Assembly (NCBI GenBank): GCA_021767525.1
Contig: JAASTF010000038.1
Location: 1 to 17,264 of the forward strand
Source of the DNA: Paracoccaceae bacterium
GTDB taxonomy: Bacteria > Pseudomonadota > Alphaproteobacteria > Rhodobacterales > Rhodobacteraceae
Length of the DNA: 17,264 bases
Direction: 5' to 3'
Both the position numbers and the translations under genes were made by a program. Under the pieces are notes generated by a model that worked only from the letters and a program-made list of their open reading frames with translations, had not been told where the DNA came from and ran no database searches. Positions 1 to 6,893 of this stretch are shown here, in pieces; positions within the stretch are counted from its first letter, which is position 1; every line of letters begins with the position of its first letter.

Positions 1-1036
1 CGGTCGCGCCGATGCCGTCCAGCATCGGCTTGCCGGTCTTTTCGATCCATTCGTCATAGACCGGCGCCGGCAGCGTTTCGCCCGCGCTGACCGCCGCGCG
101 CAGGCTGGATAGGTCGGCGCCCTCGTCCATCGCCTGCAACATCACGCGATAGGCGGTGGGCGCCGTGAAACAGACCGTGGCGCGGAATCTCTGGATGATC
201 TCGATCAGGTTGGGGGGCGAGGCGTTTTCCAACAGCGCCGCCGCCGCGCCGAAACGCAGCGGAAACACCGCCAGCCCCCCAAGACCAAAGGTAAAGGCCA
301 AGGGCGGCGAGCCGACGAACACATCCTCGGGCTGCACGTTCAGAACCTCGCGCGCATAGCCATCGGCGATGATCAGGATATCGCGGTGAAAATGCATCGT
401 CGCCTTGGGCGCGCCGGTGGTGCCGCTGGTGAATCCCAGCAGCGCCACGTCATCGCGCCCCGTCTGAACCGCGTCGAACTGCACGGGCTTTTCCAACGCC
501 AGCCGGTCCAGCTCGGCGTCGTGGTTCGAGGTGCCATCGAACCCGACCACGGTTTTCAGGTATTCGGATGTTTTGGCACAGGCGATCATTTCGTCCATCA
601 GCCGCGTGTCGCACAGCGCATGGGTGATCTCGGCCTTGTCGACAATCTTGGCCAGCTCGCCCGCGCGCAGCATCGGCATGGTGTTGACCGCCACCGCGCC
701 CACCTTGGTCACCGCCAGCCAAGCCGCCACCATCGCCGGGTTGTTGGCCGAGCGGATCAGCACCCGGTTGCCCGGCTTGACCTTCAGATCGTCGACCAGC
801 GCATGGGCCAGGCGGTTGGTCCAGTCGCTCAGCTCCTTGTAGGTGCGCCGCCGCCCGTTGCCGATCAGAGCGGTGCGGTCGCCAAAGCCCTTCTCGACCA
901 TCGCATCGGTCAGTTCGACCCCGACATTCAGATGCTCGGGATAATCGAACCCGTCCAGCAGGAAATCGGGCCACTGATCCTCGGGCGGCAGGTTGTCCCG
1001 CGTGAACGTGTCGATATGCGCGCTTGGTCCCAGCAT
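1..1036 (-). CDS. Benzoate/2-aminobenzoate-type CoA ligase (C-terminus beyond window)
   Basis: An ATP-dependent ligase of the AMP-forming (ANL) superfamily that probably converts an aromatic acid, CoA and ATP to aroyl-CoA, AMP and pyrophosphate in the cytoplasm. Seen: 345 residues are present, starting MLGPSAHIDTF; the phosphate-binding loop TSGTTGAPK is at residues 203-211, followed by the MHFHRDI stretch typical of benzoate- and aminobenzoate-CoA ligases. The window ends inside the adenine-binding DGIGAT motif (340-345), so the last third, including the C-terminal catalytic lysine domain, is missing; relatives are about 540 residues. The start at 1036 lies one base after the stop of the upstream acyl-CoA dehydrogenase (TGAAATG), with AAAGGGGG just upstream as ribosome site. 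Inferred: its place beside the flavin fusion enzyme favours 2-aminobenzoate, with benzoate or salicylate possible. The family call is firm, the substrate is not. Confidence 0.88.
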   Translation of the reverse strand, partial: MLGPSAHIDTFTRDNLPPEDQWPDFLLDGFDYPEHLNVGVELTDAMVEKGFGDRTALIGNGRRRTYKELSDWTNRLAHALVDDLKVKPGNRVLIRSANNPAMVAAWLAVTKVGAVAVNTMPMLRAGELAKIVDKAEITHALCDTRLMDEMIACAKTSEYLKTVVGFDGTSNHDAELDRLALEKPVQFDAVQTGRDDVALLGFTSGTTGAPKATMHFHRDILIIADGYAREVLNVQPEDVFVGSPPLAFTFGLGGLAVFPLRFGAAAALLENASPPNLIEIIQRFRATVCFTAPTAYRVMLQAMDEGADLSSLRAAVSAGETLPAPVYDEWIEKTGKPMLDGIGAT

Positions 1037-1037
1037 T

Positions 1038-2201
1038 TCAGCCCCCTTTGTGCATCCCCAACGCCTGCCGCGCGATCACCACACGCTGCACGTCCGAGGC
1101 GCCCTCGTAGATACGCAGCGCCCTGATATCGCGGTAAAGTTCTTCGACCTTCTGGCCTTTGCGCACTCCGTCTCCGCCATGCAGTTGCACCGCACGGTCG
1201 ATCACGGCCTGCGCCTGGTCGGTGGCAAACAGCTTGGCCATCGCCGCCTCGCGGGTGACACGCGGCGCGCCGCTGTCCTTGGCCCAGGCTGCGCGATAGA
1301 CCAGAAGCGCGGCGGCATCCACATCCAGCGCCATGTCGGCAATGTGCCCCTGAACCATCTGCAAATCGAACAGCGGCGCGCCCTGCACCTGGCGCTCGGT
1401 CACACGCGTCAACGCCTCGTCCAGCGCGCGGCGGGCAAAGCCCAACGCCGCCGCGGCCACGGTCGAGCGGAACACATCCAGCACCGACATCGCGATCTTG
1501 AAACCCTGCCCACGCGCACCCAGCAACGCATCCTTGGGGACGCGGCAATCGGTGAACCGCAACCGGCCCAGCGGGTGCGGCGCGATCACCTCCAACCGCT
1601 CCACCACCTCGAACCCCGGCAAACCGGCGGGCACGATAAAGGCCGACAAGCCCTTGGCCCCCGGCCCTTCGCCGGTGCGGGCGAAGAGCGTGTAAACATC
1701 CGCGATGCCACCGTTCGAGATCCAGGTCTTTTCGCCGTTCAGCACGAAACAATCGCAATCTTCGTCGGCGGTCAGGGTCGAGGCCGCCACGTCCGAGCCC
1801 GATTGCGGTTCGGTCAGCGCAAAGGCCGAAATCGCGGTGCCCGCGCGGGTCTGCGTCAGCCAGCGGTGCTTTTGATCTGCCGTGCCGAACAGCGAAATCG
1901 CCCCGGTGCCCAGGCCCTGCATGGCAAAGGCGAAATCGGCCAGCCCATCGTGGCGCGCCAGCGTTTCGCGGATCAGGCATAGGCAGCGCACATCCAGCCC
2001 CGCGCCACCTTCGGGGTCGACAGCCGAATGGCGCAGGAACCCAGCCGCGCCCAGCCCGGCCACCAGCGCACGGCAGGCCGCATCCGTGTCGGAATGATCG
2101 ATCTGGCCAAGATGCGCAGCGCACCACGCCTCCAACTCTTGCGACAAGGCCCGGTGCCGCTCGTCGAAAAACGGCCAGTTCAGGAAAGTCGTATCCGACA
2201 T
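1038..2201 (-). CDS. Acyl-CoA dehydrogenase, MCAD-type catalytic base
   Basis: An FAD-dependent acyl-CoA dehydrogenase of 387 residues that would introduce an alpha-beta double bond into an acyl-CoA and pass electrons to ETF. Seen: the FAD/substrate motif FALTEPQSGSD at 127-137, the WISNGG loop at 160-165, and near the C-terminus RIYEGASD (363-370), where Glu366 occupies the catalytic-base position of medium- and short-chain dehydrogenases. The reading frame extends upstream to 2345, but the start MSDTTF at 2201 is chosen because AAGGGG lies about 8 bases before it and because the longer form would run through two palindromes into the preceding gene. It follows the crotonase gene after a 100-bp gap and is coupled to the CoA ligase downstream. 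Inferred: it acts on the ring or ring-opened CoA thioester made by this operon. The exact substrate is unknown. Confidence 0.9.
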   Translation of the reverse strand: MSDTTFLNWPFFDERHRALSQELEAWCAAHLGQIDHSDTDAACRALVAGLGAAGFLRHSAVDPEGGAGLDVRCLCLIRETLARHDGLADFAFAMQGLGTGAISLFGTADQKHRWLTQTRAGTAISAFALTEPQSGSDVAASTLTADEDCDCFVLNGEKTWISNGGIADVYTLFARTGEGPGAKGLSAFIVPAGLPGFEVVERLEVIAPHPLGRLRFTDCRVPKDALLGARGQGFKIAMSVLDVFRSTVAAAALGFARRALDEALTRVTERQVQGAPLFDLQMVQGHIADMALDVDAAALLVYRAAWAKDSGAPRVTREAAMAKLFATDQAQAVIDRAVQLHGGDGVRKGQKVEELYRDIRALRIYEGASDVQRVVIARQALGMHKGG

Positions 2202-2227
2202 CGCGCGCCCCTTGCTTGCTCTCTCTA

Positions 2228-2237
2228 AAAATATCCC
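2228..2237. repeat. AAAATATCCC motif shared with 6757-6766
   Basis: The 10 bases AAAATATCCC occur here and at 6757-6766, both times preceded by CTCTCT within a few bases and both times upstream of a minus-strand gene. The two copies diverge afterwards. This is probably part of a dispersed intergenic repeat rather than a gene-specific site. Confidence 0.4.
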
Positions 2238-2247
2238 CGCCGGAGGC

Positions 2248-2294
2248 CAAAATTCGTTCACGAATTTTGCGAAAAACCGCCGCGACGGTTTTTC
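2248..2294 (-). repeat. Two adjacent palindromes between crotonase and acyl-CoA dehydrogenase genes
   Basis: CAAAATTCG (2248-2256) and CGAATTTTG (2261-2269) form a 9-bp stem with a 4-base loop; GAAAAACCG (2271-2279) and CGGTTTTTC (2286-2294) form a second 9-bp stem with a 6-base loop. They start 7 bases after the crotonase stop, in the only large gap of the otherwise overlapping gene string. On the minus strand the first-transcribed stem ends in a T run, so it could attenuate transcription or set a processed 3' end. The next bases (2226-2247, AAAATATCCCC then GCCGGAGGC) resemble a common Rhodobacteraceae intergenic repeat. Confidence 0.65.
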
Positions 2295-2301
2295 ACCCCG
2301 C

Positions 2302-3111
2302 TCAATCGCCTTCGAACACCGGCTTTTCCTTGTTGACGAAAGCATGATAAGCCCGCTCGAAATCGGCGGTTTGCATACAGATCGCCTGCGCTTGCGCCTC
2401 GGCCTCGATGGCCTGTTCGATCGACATCGACCATTCCTGCGCCAGCATCGTCTTGGTCATCATGTGCCCGAAAGTCGGCCCGGCCGCGATTTTCGCGGCC
2501 AAGTCCTGCGCCTCGGCTTCCAGGCTTTCGCCATCGACAAGACGGTTGAAAAAGCCCCAGCGCTCGCCCTCCTCCGCGCTCATGACGCGCCCGGTATAAA
2601 GCAGCTCGGCCGCGCGGCCCTGGCCAATGATCCGCGGCAGGATCGCGCAAGCGCCCATGTCGCAACCGGCAAGACCGACGCGCGTGAACAAAAACGCGGT
2701 CTTGGCCTCGGGCGTACCGATGCGCAGGTCGCTTGCCATTGCGATGATGGCACCCGCGCCCACACAAATGCCGTCGATTGCCGCGATCACCGGTTTGCCG
2801 CAATTCACGATCGCCTTGACCAGATCGCCCGTCATCCGGGTAAAGGCCAACAGCTCTTTCATAGTCATCTTCGTCAACGGGCCGATGATGTCGTGCACAT
2901 CCCCGCCCGAGCTGAAATTGCCCCCGTTCGAGGCAAAGACAACCGTCTTCACATCCTCGGCATAGTGCAGATCACGGAACCAATCGCGCAGTTCGGCATA
3001 ACTGTCGAATGTCAGCGGGTTCTTCCGCTCGGGCCGGTCCAGGCGCACTGTGGCGATGCCGTTTTCGATCTCCAGCAGAAAGTGTTTCACGTCGCTACGC
3101 ATCGCGCTCAT
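2302..3111 (-). CDS. Enoyl-CoA hydratase/isomerase family (crotonase fold) protein with atypical active site
   Basis: A 269-residue crotonase-superfamily protein. Seen: the N-terminal oxyanion-hole segment NFSSGGDVHD (65-74), the second oxyanion glycines GICVGAG (114-120), and a conserved LPRIIG stretch (158-163). When the VGAG segment is lined up by eye with rat mitochondrial hydratase, the two catalytic glutamates (144 and 164 there) fall on Ile122 and Phe142, so the classical hydratase acid/base pair is absent. Asp151 in the GCDMG turn is the nearest acidic candidate. Known: crotonase proteins with other acidic residues act as isomerases, dehalogenases or C-C hydrolases. Inferred: in this operon it may open or hydrate the dearomatised ring rather than be a generic hydratase. 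Its start overlaps the MarR stop in ATGA. It is followed by two palindromes. Confidence 0.88.
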   Translation of the reverse strand: MSAMRSDVKHFLLEIENGIATVRLDRPERKNPLTFDSYAELRDWFRDLHYAEDVKTVVFASNGGNFSSGGDVHDIIGPLTKMTMKELLAFTRMTGDLVKAIVNCGKPVIAAIDGICVGAGAIIAMASDLRIGTPEAKTAFLFTRVGLAGCDMGACAILPRIIGQGRAAELLYTGRVMSAEEGERWGFFNRLVDGESLEAEAQDLAAKIAAGPTFGHMMTKTMLAQEWSMSIEQAIEAEAQAQAICMQTADFERAYHAFVNKEKPVFEGD

Positions 3112-3590
3112 GGCTTGTCTCCCCTCGTCTCCAACGCTTCGGCCAGTTCTTTCAGCCGCGCGGCAAAGGCTTGCGCCTCGTCCGCGCCCATTTCCGAAAA
3201 CAGCGCGTCAATCCACGCCTCGTGCGCGGCGGCCTGGCCGGCGAATACCGTCTGGCCCAGTTCGGTCAGCCGCGCCATCATCGCGCGACGGTCGCCCGGC
3301 ACCGGCACCCGTTCCACCAGCCCCTCGTCGGCCAGGCGGTCCACGATGCCTGTCACGTTGCCGTTCGACACCTTCAGCACACCCGACAATTCCGACATAC
3401 GCAGGCCATCGCGATGGCGGTTCAGCGCCGCCATCACATCAAAGCGCGGCAAGGTCGTGTCATGTTCGCGCCGCAGCTTGTCGCGCAGCTCGCTTTCGAT
3501 TTTCCGCGTCACGCCCAGCAGGCGCAGCCACAACCGCAGCCGCGCCTTCGATTGCGCGCTGGTGCGCGTCAGTTCCGCCTGATCGCTCAT
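3108..3590 (-). CDS. MarR-family transcriptional regulator
   Basis: A 160-residue winged helix-turn-helix regulator, the usual MarR length. Seen: predicted HTH and recognition helix at about 64-88 (MSELSGVLKV then SNGNVTGIVDRL) and the wing with the conserved DRR at 100-102 (PGDRRAMM). The start MSDQ at 3590 is chosen over an upstream Met because it forms an ATGA overlap with the SDR stop; the ECH start overlaps its own stop in the same way. Known: MarR proteins inside aromatic-CoA operons usually repress their operon and are released by a CoA-thioester intermediate. Inferred: this protein autoregulates the operon, binding a palindrome such as the one at 6724-6737 or sites in 8052-8326. Ligand and operator are not shown by the sequence. 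Confidence 0.92.
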   Translation of the reverse strand: MSDQAELTRTSAQSKARLRLWLRLLGVTRKIESELRDKLRREHDTTLPRFDVMAALNRHRDGLRMSELSGVLKVSNGNVTGIVDRLADEGLVERVPVPGDRRAMMARLTELGQTVFAGQAAAHEAWIDALFSEMGADEAQAFAARLKELAEALETRGDKP

Positions 3591-4339
3591 ATCTCTCCCC
3601 CCGCCAGGCCCAGAGCGTGCCCGTTGACCGAACGCGCGGCCTCGGAACACAGCCACAGCGCCGCGCCAGCCACCTCGTCTGTCTGGATGAACCGGCCCTG
3701 CGGGTTACCCGCGCGCAACGATTTGGCGGCCTGATCCTCGGTCATGCCCGTTTTTTCCACGATATTGGCAATCGAGCGTTCCAACAAAGGCGTTTCGATG
3801 AACCCCGGGCACAGAGCATTCACCGTCACGCCCGTGCGCGCCAGCTCGACCGCCAGCGCCCGCACCAGCCCCAGAACCCCATGCTTGGCCGCCACATAGC
3901 CTGCAACATAAGGGTAGCCTTTCAGCGAGGCTGTCGACGCCACCGCAATCATCCGCCCCCAACCCTGCGCCTTGATGTCGGGCAACGCGGCCTGAAAGCA
4001 GTTGAACACGCCCAACAGATTGACCCGCAGCATCGCGTCCAGATCGTCGGGTGTCATCGCCTCGAAGGGCTTGCTTCCGGCCGCACCGGCATTGGCCACC
4101 ACCACGTCGACCGCCCCGTTCAGGCCCCTTGCCGCGCGAAACGCATCGCGCACCCCGCCCGCGTCGGTCACATCGCAGGTGATATAGCCGATGAACTTGT
4201 GCTGCTTGGCCACCTGCCGCAACGGCGCCTCGCGCCGGCCCATGATCGTGACCTTTGCGCCGGCATGGGCGAATGTCTCGGCCATTTCGGCGCCCACGCC
4301 GGTGCCGCCGCCGGTGACGATGACATGCCGCCCTTCCAT
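3587..4339 (-). CDS. Short-chain dehydrogenase/reductase (SDR), probable 3-hydroxyacyl-CoA or ring-ketone dehydrogenase
   Basis: A classical SDR of 250 residues using NAD(P)(H). Seen: the cofactor motif TGGGTGVG at 9-16, the structural NAG at 83-85, catalytic Ser135 in ASTAS, and YVAAK with Tyr148 and Lys152; Ser and Tyr are 13 residues apart as in classical members. The PG motif (178-179) follows. No basic residue that would clearly mark NADP preference is obvious beyond Arg35-Arg36 at the end of the second strand, so cofactor use is open. Its start overlaps the stop of the flavin fusion enzyme (TGATG) and its end overlaps the MarR start (ATGA). Inferred role: oxidation of a 3-hydroxyacyl-CoA, or reduction of the ketone formed when the aromatic ring is hydroxylated and reduced. 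Confidence 0.9.
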   Translation of the reverse strand: MEGRHVIVTGGGTGVGAEMAETFAHAGAKVTIMGRREAPLRQVAKQHKFIGYITCDVTDAGGVRDAFRAARGLNGAVDVVVANAGAAGSKPFEAMTPDDLDAMLRVNLLGVFNCFQAALPDIKAQGWGRMIAVASTASLKGYPYVAGYVAAKHGVLGLVRALAVELARTGVTVNALCPGFIETPLLERSIANIVEKTGMTEDQAAKSLRAGNPQGRFIQTDEVAGAALWLCSEAARSVNGHALGLAGGEI

Positions 4340-6639
4340 CACACGCGCACCTGCTGCATCTCGGCCTCGCGGTCGGCCAGCCGCCACAGCTGATCGCGCC
4401 CCGCAAGATACGGCAACGGCCACTCGGCCAGACGGTCGCCGATCTTGGCGCCCTCATGCAGCGTCCAATACGGATCGGCCAGATGCGGCCGCGCCACCGC
4501 CACCAGGTCGGCCCGCCCCGCCATCAGGATCGAGTTCGCGTGATCCGCCTCGTAGATATTGCCAACCGCCATCGTCGCGATGCCGGCCTCGTTGCGGATG
4601 CGGTCGGAAAACGGCGTCTGGAACATCCGGCCATAGACCGGCCTGGCCTCAACACTGGTCTGCCCTGCCGACACGTCGATAATGTCGGCCCCCGCCGCGC
4701 TGAAAAGGCGCGCGATGTCCACCGCCTCGTCCGGCGTCACGCCAGCGTCGCCCACCCAGTCATTGGCCGAAATGCGCACCGCCATCGGCTTGTCCCCGGG
4801 CCAGACCGCCCGCATGGCGGCGAATACCTCCAGCGGATAGCGCATGCGGTTTTCCAGGCTGCCGCCGTATTCGTCTTGTCGGATGTTGGATTTCGGGCTG
4901 ATAAAGGACGACAGCAAATACCCATGCGCGGCGTGCAGCTCGATCATGTCGAACCCCGCCCGCTCTGCCATTTCCGCCGCAGCGACGAACTGATCGCGCA
5001 CCATGTCCATCTCTTTGCGCGTGATTTCGCGCGGTACGGCGTTTTCCTCTGACCACGGGATGGGCGAGGCCGACATCAAATCCCAATTGCCGCTCGCCAG
5101 CGGCGCGTCCATCTTTTCCCAACCCAACTGGGTCGAGCCTTTGCGCCCCGAATGCCCGATCTGGCAACAGATCTTGGCGTCAGTCTCGGCATGGACGAAG
5201 TCGGTCAGGCGGGCCCAGGCCGCCTCGTGCTCGGGCGCGTAAAGACCGGGACAGCCGGGGGTGATACGGCCCTCGGGGCTGACGCAGGTCATCTCGGTGT
5301 AAACCAGCCCCGCGCCGCCCTTGGCCCGTTCGCCGTAATGGATCAGATGCCAATCGGTCGGGCAGCCATCGACGGCCTTGTATTGCGCCATCGGGCTGAC
5401 GACCACGCGGTTCTTCAGCGCCATGTCGCGCAGCTTGTAAGGGGCGAACATCGGGGGTCGGACAGGCGCGTTTTCCGAAACGCCCGCCTGCACCTGGAAC
5501 CATTTTTCCGCCGATTGCAGCCACTCGGGGTCGCGCAGGCGCAGGTTTTCATGGGAAATCCGCTGGCTGCGCGTCAGCAGCGAATAATTGAACTGCACCG
5601 GATCGAGATCGAGGTAACGCTCCACCTCTTCGAACCACTCCAGGCTGTTGCGCGCCGCGGATTGCAGGCGCAGCACATCTAGCCGCCGCTCGTCCTGGTA
5701 CTTGGCAAAGGCGTCCTCCAGCGTCGGCTCGCTGTCCACGAACTCGGCCAGCGCAATCGCGCTGTCGAACGCCAGGCGCGAGCCCGAGCCGATCGAGAAA
5801 TGCGCGGTCGCCGCGGCATCCCCCATCAGCACGACGTTCTTGTGGTGCCATTTCTCGCAATTCACGCGGGGAAAGTTGATCCAAACGGCCGAGCCGCGCA
5901 AATGGTTGGCGTTAGACATCAACGCGTGGCCGTCCAGGTGCTCCGCAAAAATCTGGCGGCAGGTCTCGACGATCTCTTCCTTCGTCATGCCCTCGAAACC
6001 CCAGTTGTCCCAGGTCTCTTGCGTGCATTCCACGATGAAGGTCGCTGTATCGTCGTCGAATTGATAGGCATGCGCCCAGACCCAGCCATGCCGCGTCTTC
6101 TCGAAGATAAATGTAAAGGCATCATCGAATTTCTGATGCGTGCCCAGCCAGATGAACTTGCACAGCCGAGTGTCGATATCGGGCTTGAAATGCTCGGCCC
6201 AGGCCTCGCGCACGCGTGAATTCAGCCCGTCGGCAGCCACCACCAGGTCATAGGCCTCGGAATACGCCTCCACCGGGCCGACCTCGGTTTCGAATTGCAG
6301 GTTCACGTCCAGCTCACGCGCCCGCTCTTGCAACAGCAGCAAAAGCTTCATCCGCCCGATCCCGGCAAACCCGTGCCCGCCCGAAACCGTGCGATGCCCG
6401 TCATGCACCACCGCGATATCATCCCAATAGGCGAAACTCGCACGGATCGCTTCGGCGCTTTTCGGGTCGTTCCGCGCCAGATTATCCAGCGCGTCATCCG
6501 ACAGGACCACACCCCAGCCAAACGTATCATCGGCCTTGTTACGCTCGAACACGGTGATCTCGGCGTCGGGCTGCCGCAGTTTCAGCGAAATCGCGAAATA
6601 CAGACCGGCGGGCCCACCGCCCAGACATGCGACCTTCAT
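4339..6639 (-). CDS. Flavin monooxygenase/old-yellow-enzyme fusion: 2-aminobenzoyl-CoA monooxygenase/reductase or salicylyl-CoA 5-hydroxylase type
   Basis: A 766-residue two-domain flavoprotein and the key enzyme of the operon. Seen: N-terminal FAD domain with GGGPAG at 7-12, the ADG motif of flavin hydroxylases at 136-138 and MGDAAATAHF at 272-281; then, from about residue 395, a complete old-yellow-enzyme/NADH:flavin oxidoreductase domain with SPMAQY (415-420), QIGHSGRKG (493-501), HAAHGYLLSSF (569-579) and the EYGGS stretch (590-594). Known: this architecture is that of Azoarcus 2-aminobenzoyl-CoA monooxygenase/reductase, which hydroxylates at C5 and reduces the ring, and of proteins annotated as bifunctional salicylyl-CoA 5-hydroxylase/oxidoreductase. 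The start at 6639 has GGAGG nearby. Inferred: neighbours of beta-oxidation type and the absence of a gentisate dioxygenase favour 2-aminobenzoyl-CoA. abmA would be the matching symbol but is not asserted. Confidence 0.9.
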   Translation of the reverse strand: MKVACLGGGPAGLYFAISLKLRQPDAEITVFERNKADDTFGWGVVLSDDALDNLARNDPKSAEAIRASFAYWDDIAVVHDGHRTVSGGHGFAGIGRMKLLLLLQERARELDVNLQFETEVGPVEAYSEAYDLVVAADGLNSRVREAWAEHFKPDIDTRLCKFIWLGTHQKFDDAFTFIFEKTRHGWVWAHAYQFDDDTATFIVECTQETWDNWGFEGMTKEEIVETCRQIFAEHLDGHALMSNANHLRGSAVWINFPRVNCEKWHHKNVVLMGDAAATAHFSIGSGSRLAFDSAIALAEFVDSEPTLEDAFAKYQDERRLDVLRLQSAARNSLEWFEEVERYLDLDPVQFNYSLLTRSQRISHENLRLRDPEWLQSAEKWFQVQAGVSENAPVRPPMFAPYKLRDMALKNRVVVSPMAQYKAVDGCPTDWHLIHYGERAKGGAGLVYTEMTCVSPEGRITPGCPGLYAPEHEAAWARLTDFVHAETDAKICCQIGHSGRKGSTQLGWEKMDAPLASGNWDLMSASPIPWSEENAVPREITRKEMDMVRDQFVAAAEMAERAGFDMIELHAAHGYLLSSFISPKSNIRQDEYGGSLENRMRYPLEVFAAMRAVWPGDKPMAVRISANDWVGDAGVTPDEAVDIARLFSAAGADIIDVSAGQTSVEARPVYGRMFQTPFSDRIRNEAGIATMAVGNIYEADHANSILMAGRADLVAVARPHLADPYWTLHEGAKIGDRLAEWPLPYLAGRDQLWRLADREAEMQQVRV

Positions 6640-6760
6640 CCTTGCGCCTCCCCGAATCCATTGAACGACCCAAGGCTACCGCAGCACAAAACTATTTCAA
6701 AGCCAAATATTTTAAGATTGAAGTATGCAGATGCATATACACGCTTCCTCTCTCCGAAAA
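6640..6760 (-). promoter_or_regulatory. Probable promoter/operator region of the flavin-fusion operon
   Basis: A markedly AT-rich patch (about 6688-6740) in otherwise GC-rich sequence, directly upstream of the 6639 start. It contains TATGCA-GA-TGCATA, a perfect 6-bp inverted repeat with a 2-base spacer at 6724-6737, and a minus-strand TAAAAT (plus-strand 6709-6714) that could serve as a -10 element; the hexamer 17 bases upstream of it lies in the palindrome and matches a -35 consensus poorly. A ribosome site GGAGG precedes the start. Inferred: this is the promoter, with the palindrome as an operator candidate for the operon's own MarR protein. Confidence 0.4.
6724..6737. repeat. Perfect palindrome TATGCA-GA-TGCATA
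   Basis: Two 6-base arms in inverted orientation separated by GA, in the AT-rich patch upstream of the flavin-fusion gene. Size and placement suit a dimeric regulator such as the MarR protein in the operon. Assignment to that protein is inference. Confidence 0.5.
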
Positions 6761-6893
6761 TATCCCGGGGTGAATTGGCGCGCAGCGCCAAGAGGGGCAG
6801 CGCCCCTTGCGGGGGTCCGGGGGCACAGCCCCCGGCGCCTGCGTGGCGTCAACGCAAATCATCGGGCGCGGGCGGCACGCCCGCACCGCCGGA
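6751..6893. repeat. GC-rich intergenic repeat with serial hairpins
   Basis: A dense run of short perfect inverted repeats: GGCGC/GCGCC at 6777-6789, GGGGC/GCCCC at 6794-6806, CCGGGGGC/GCCCCCGG at 6817-6835 (8-bp stem, 3-base loop) and GCGGGCG/CGCCCGC at 6868-6884. The text around GGGGGTCCGGGGG is of a kind often met, with variations, between genes in Rhodobacteraceae (from memory, not a search). No reading frame with coding character fits it. It lies between the stop of the acyl-CoA dehydrogenase and the promoter of the next gene, so a role in ending transcription is plausible. Confidence 0.6.
6868..6884 (-). terminator. Hairpin 9 bases after the acyl-CoA dehydrogenase stop
   Basis: A 7-bp perfect stem (GCGGGCG/CGCCCGC) with a 3-base loop, just downstream of the minus-strand stop at 6894. 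There is no T-tract, so it may slow or stabilise the transcript end rather than be a full intrinsic terminator; the stronger 8-bp stem at 6817-6835 follows. Confidence 0.4.

Noticed and set aside
2212..4393. Plus-strand open frames of 456 and 447 codons opposite the crotonase, MarR and SDR genes
   Set aside because: They cross three well-supported genes and consist of Arg/Ala/Pro/Ser-rich sequence without motifs.
6751..6893. CRISPR-like or structured RNA reading of the GC-rich intergenic hairpins
   Set aside because: The hairpins differ from each other, are not regularly spaced, and look like a common Rhodobacteraceae intergenic repeat.
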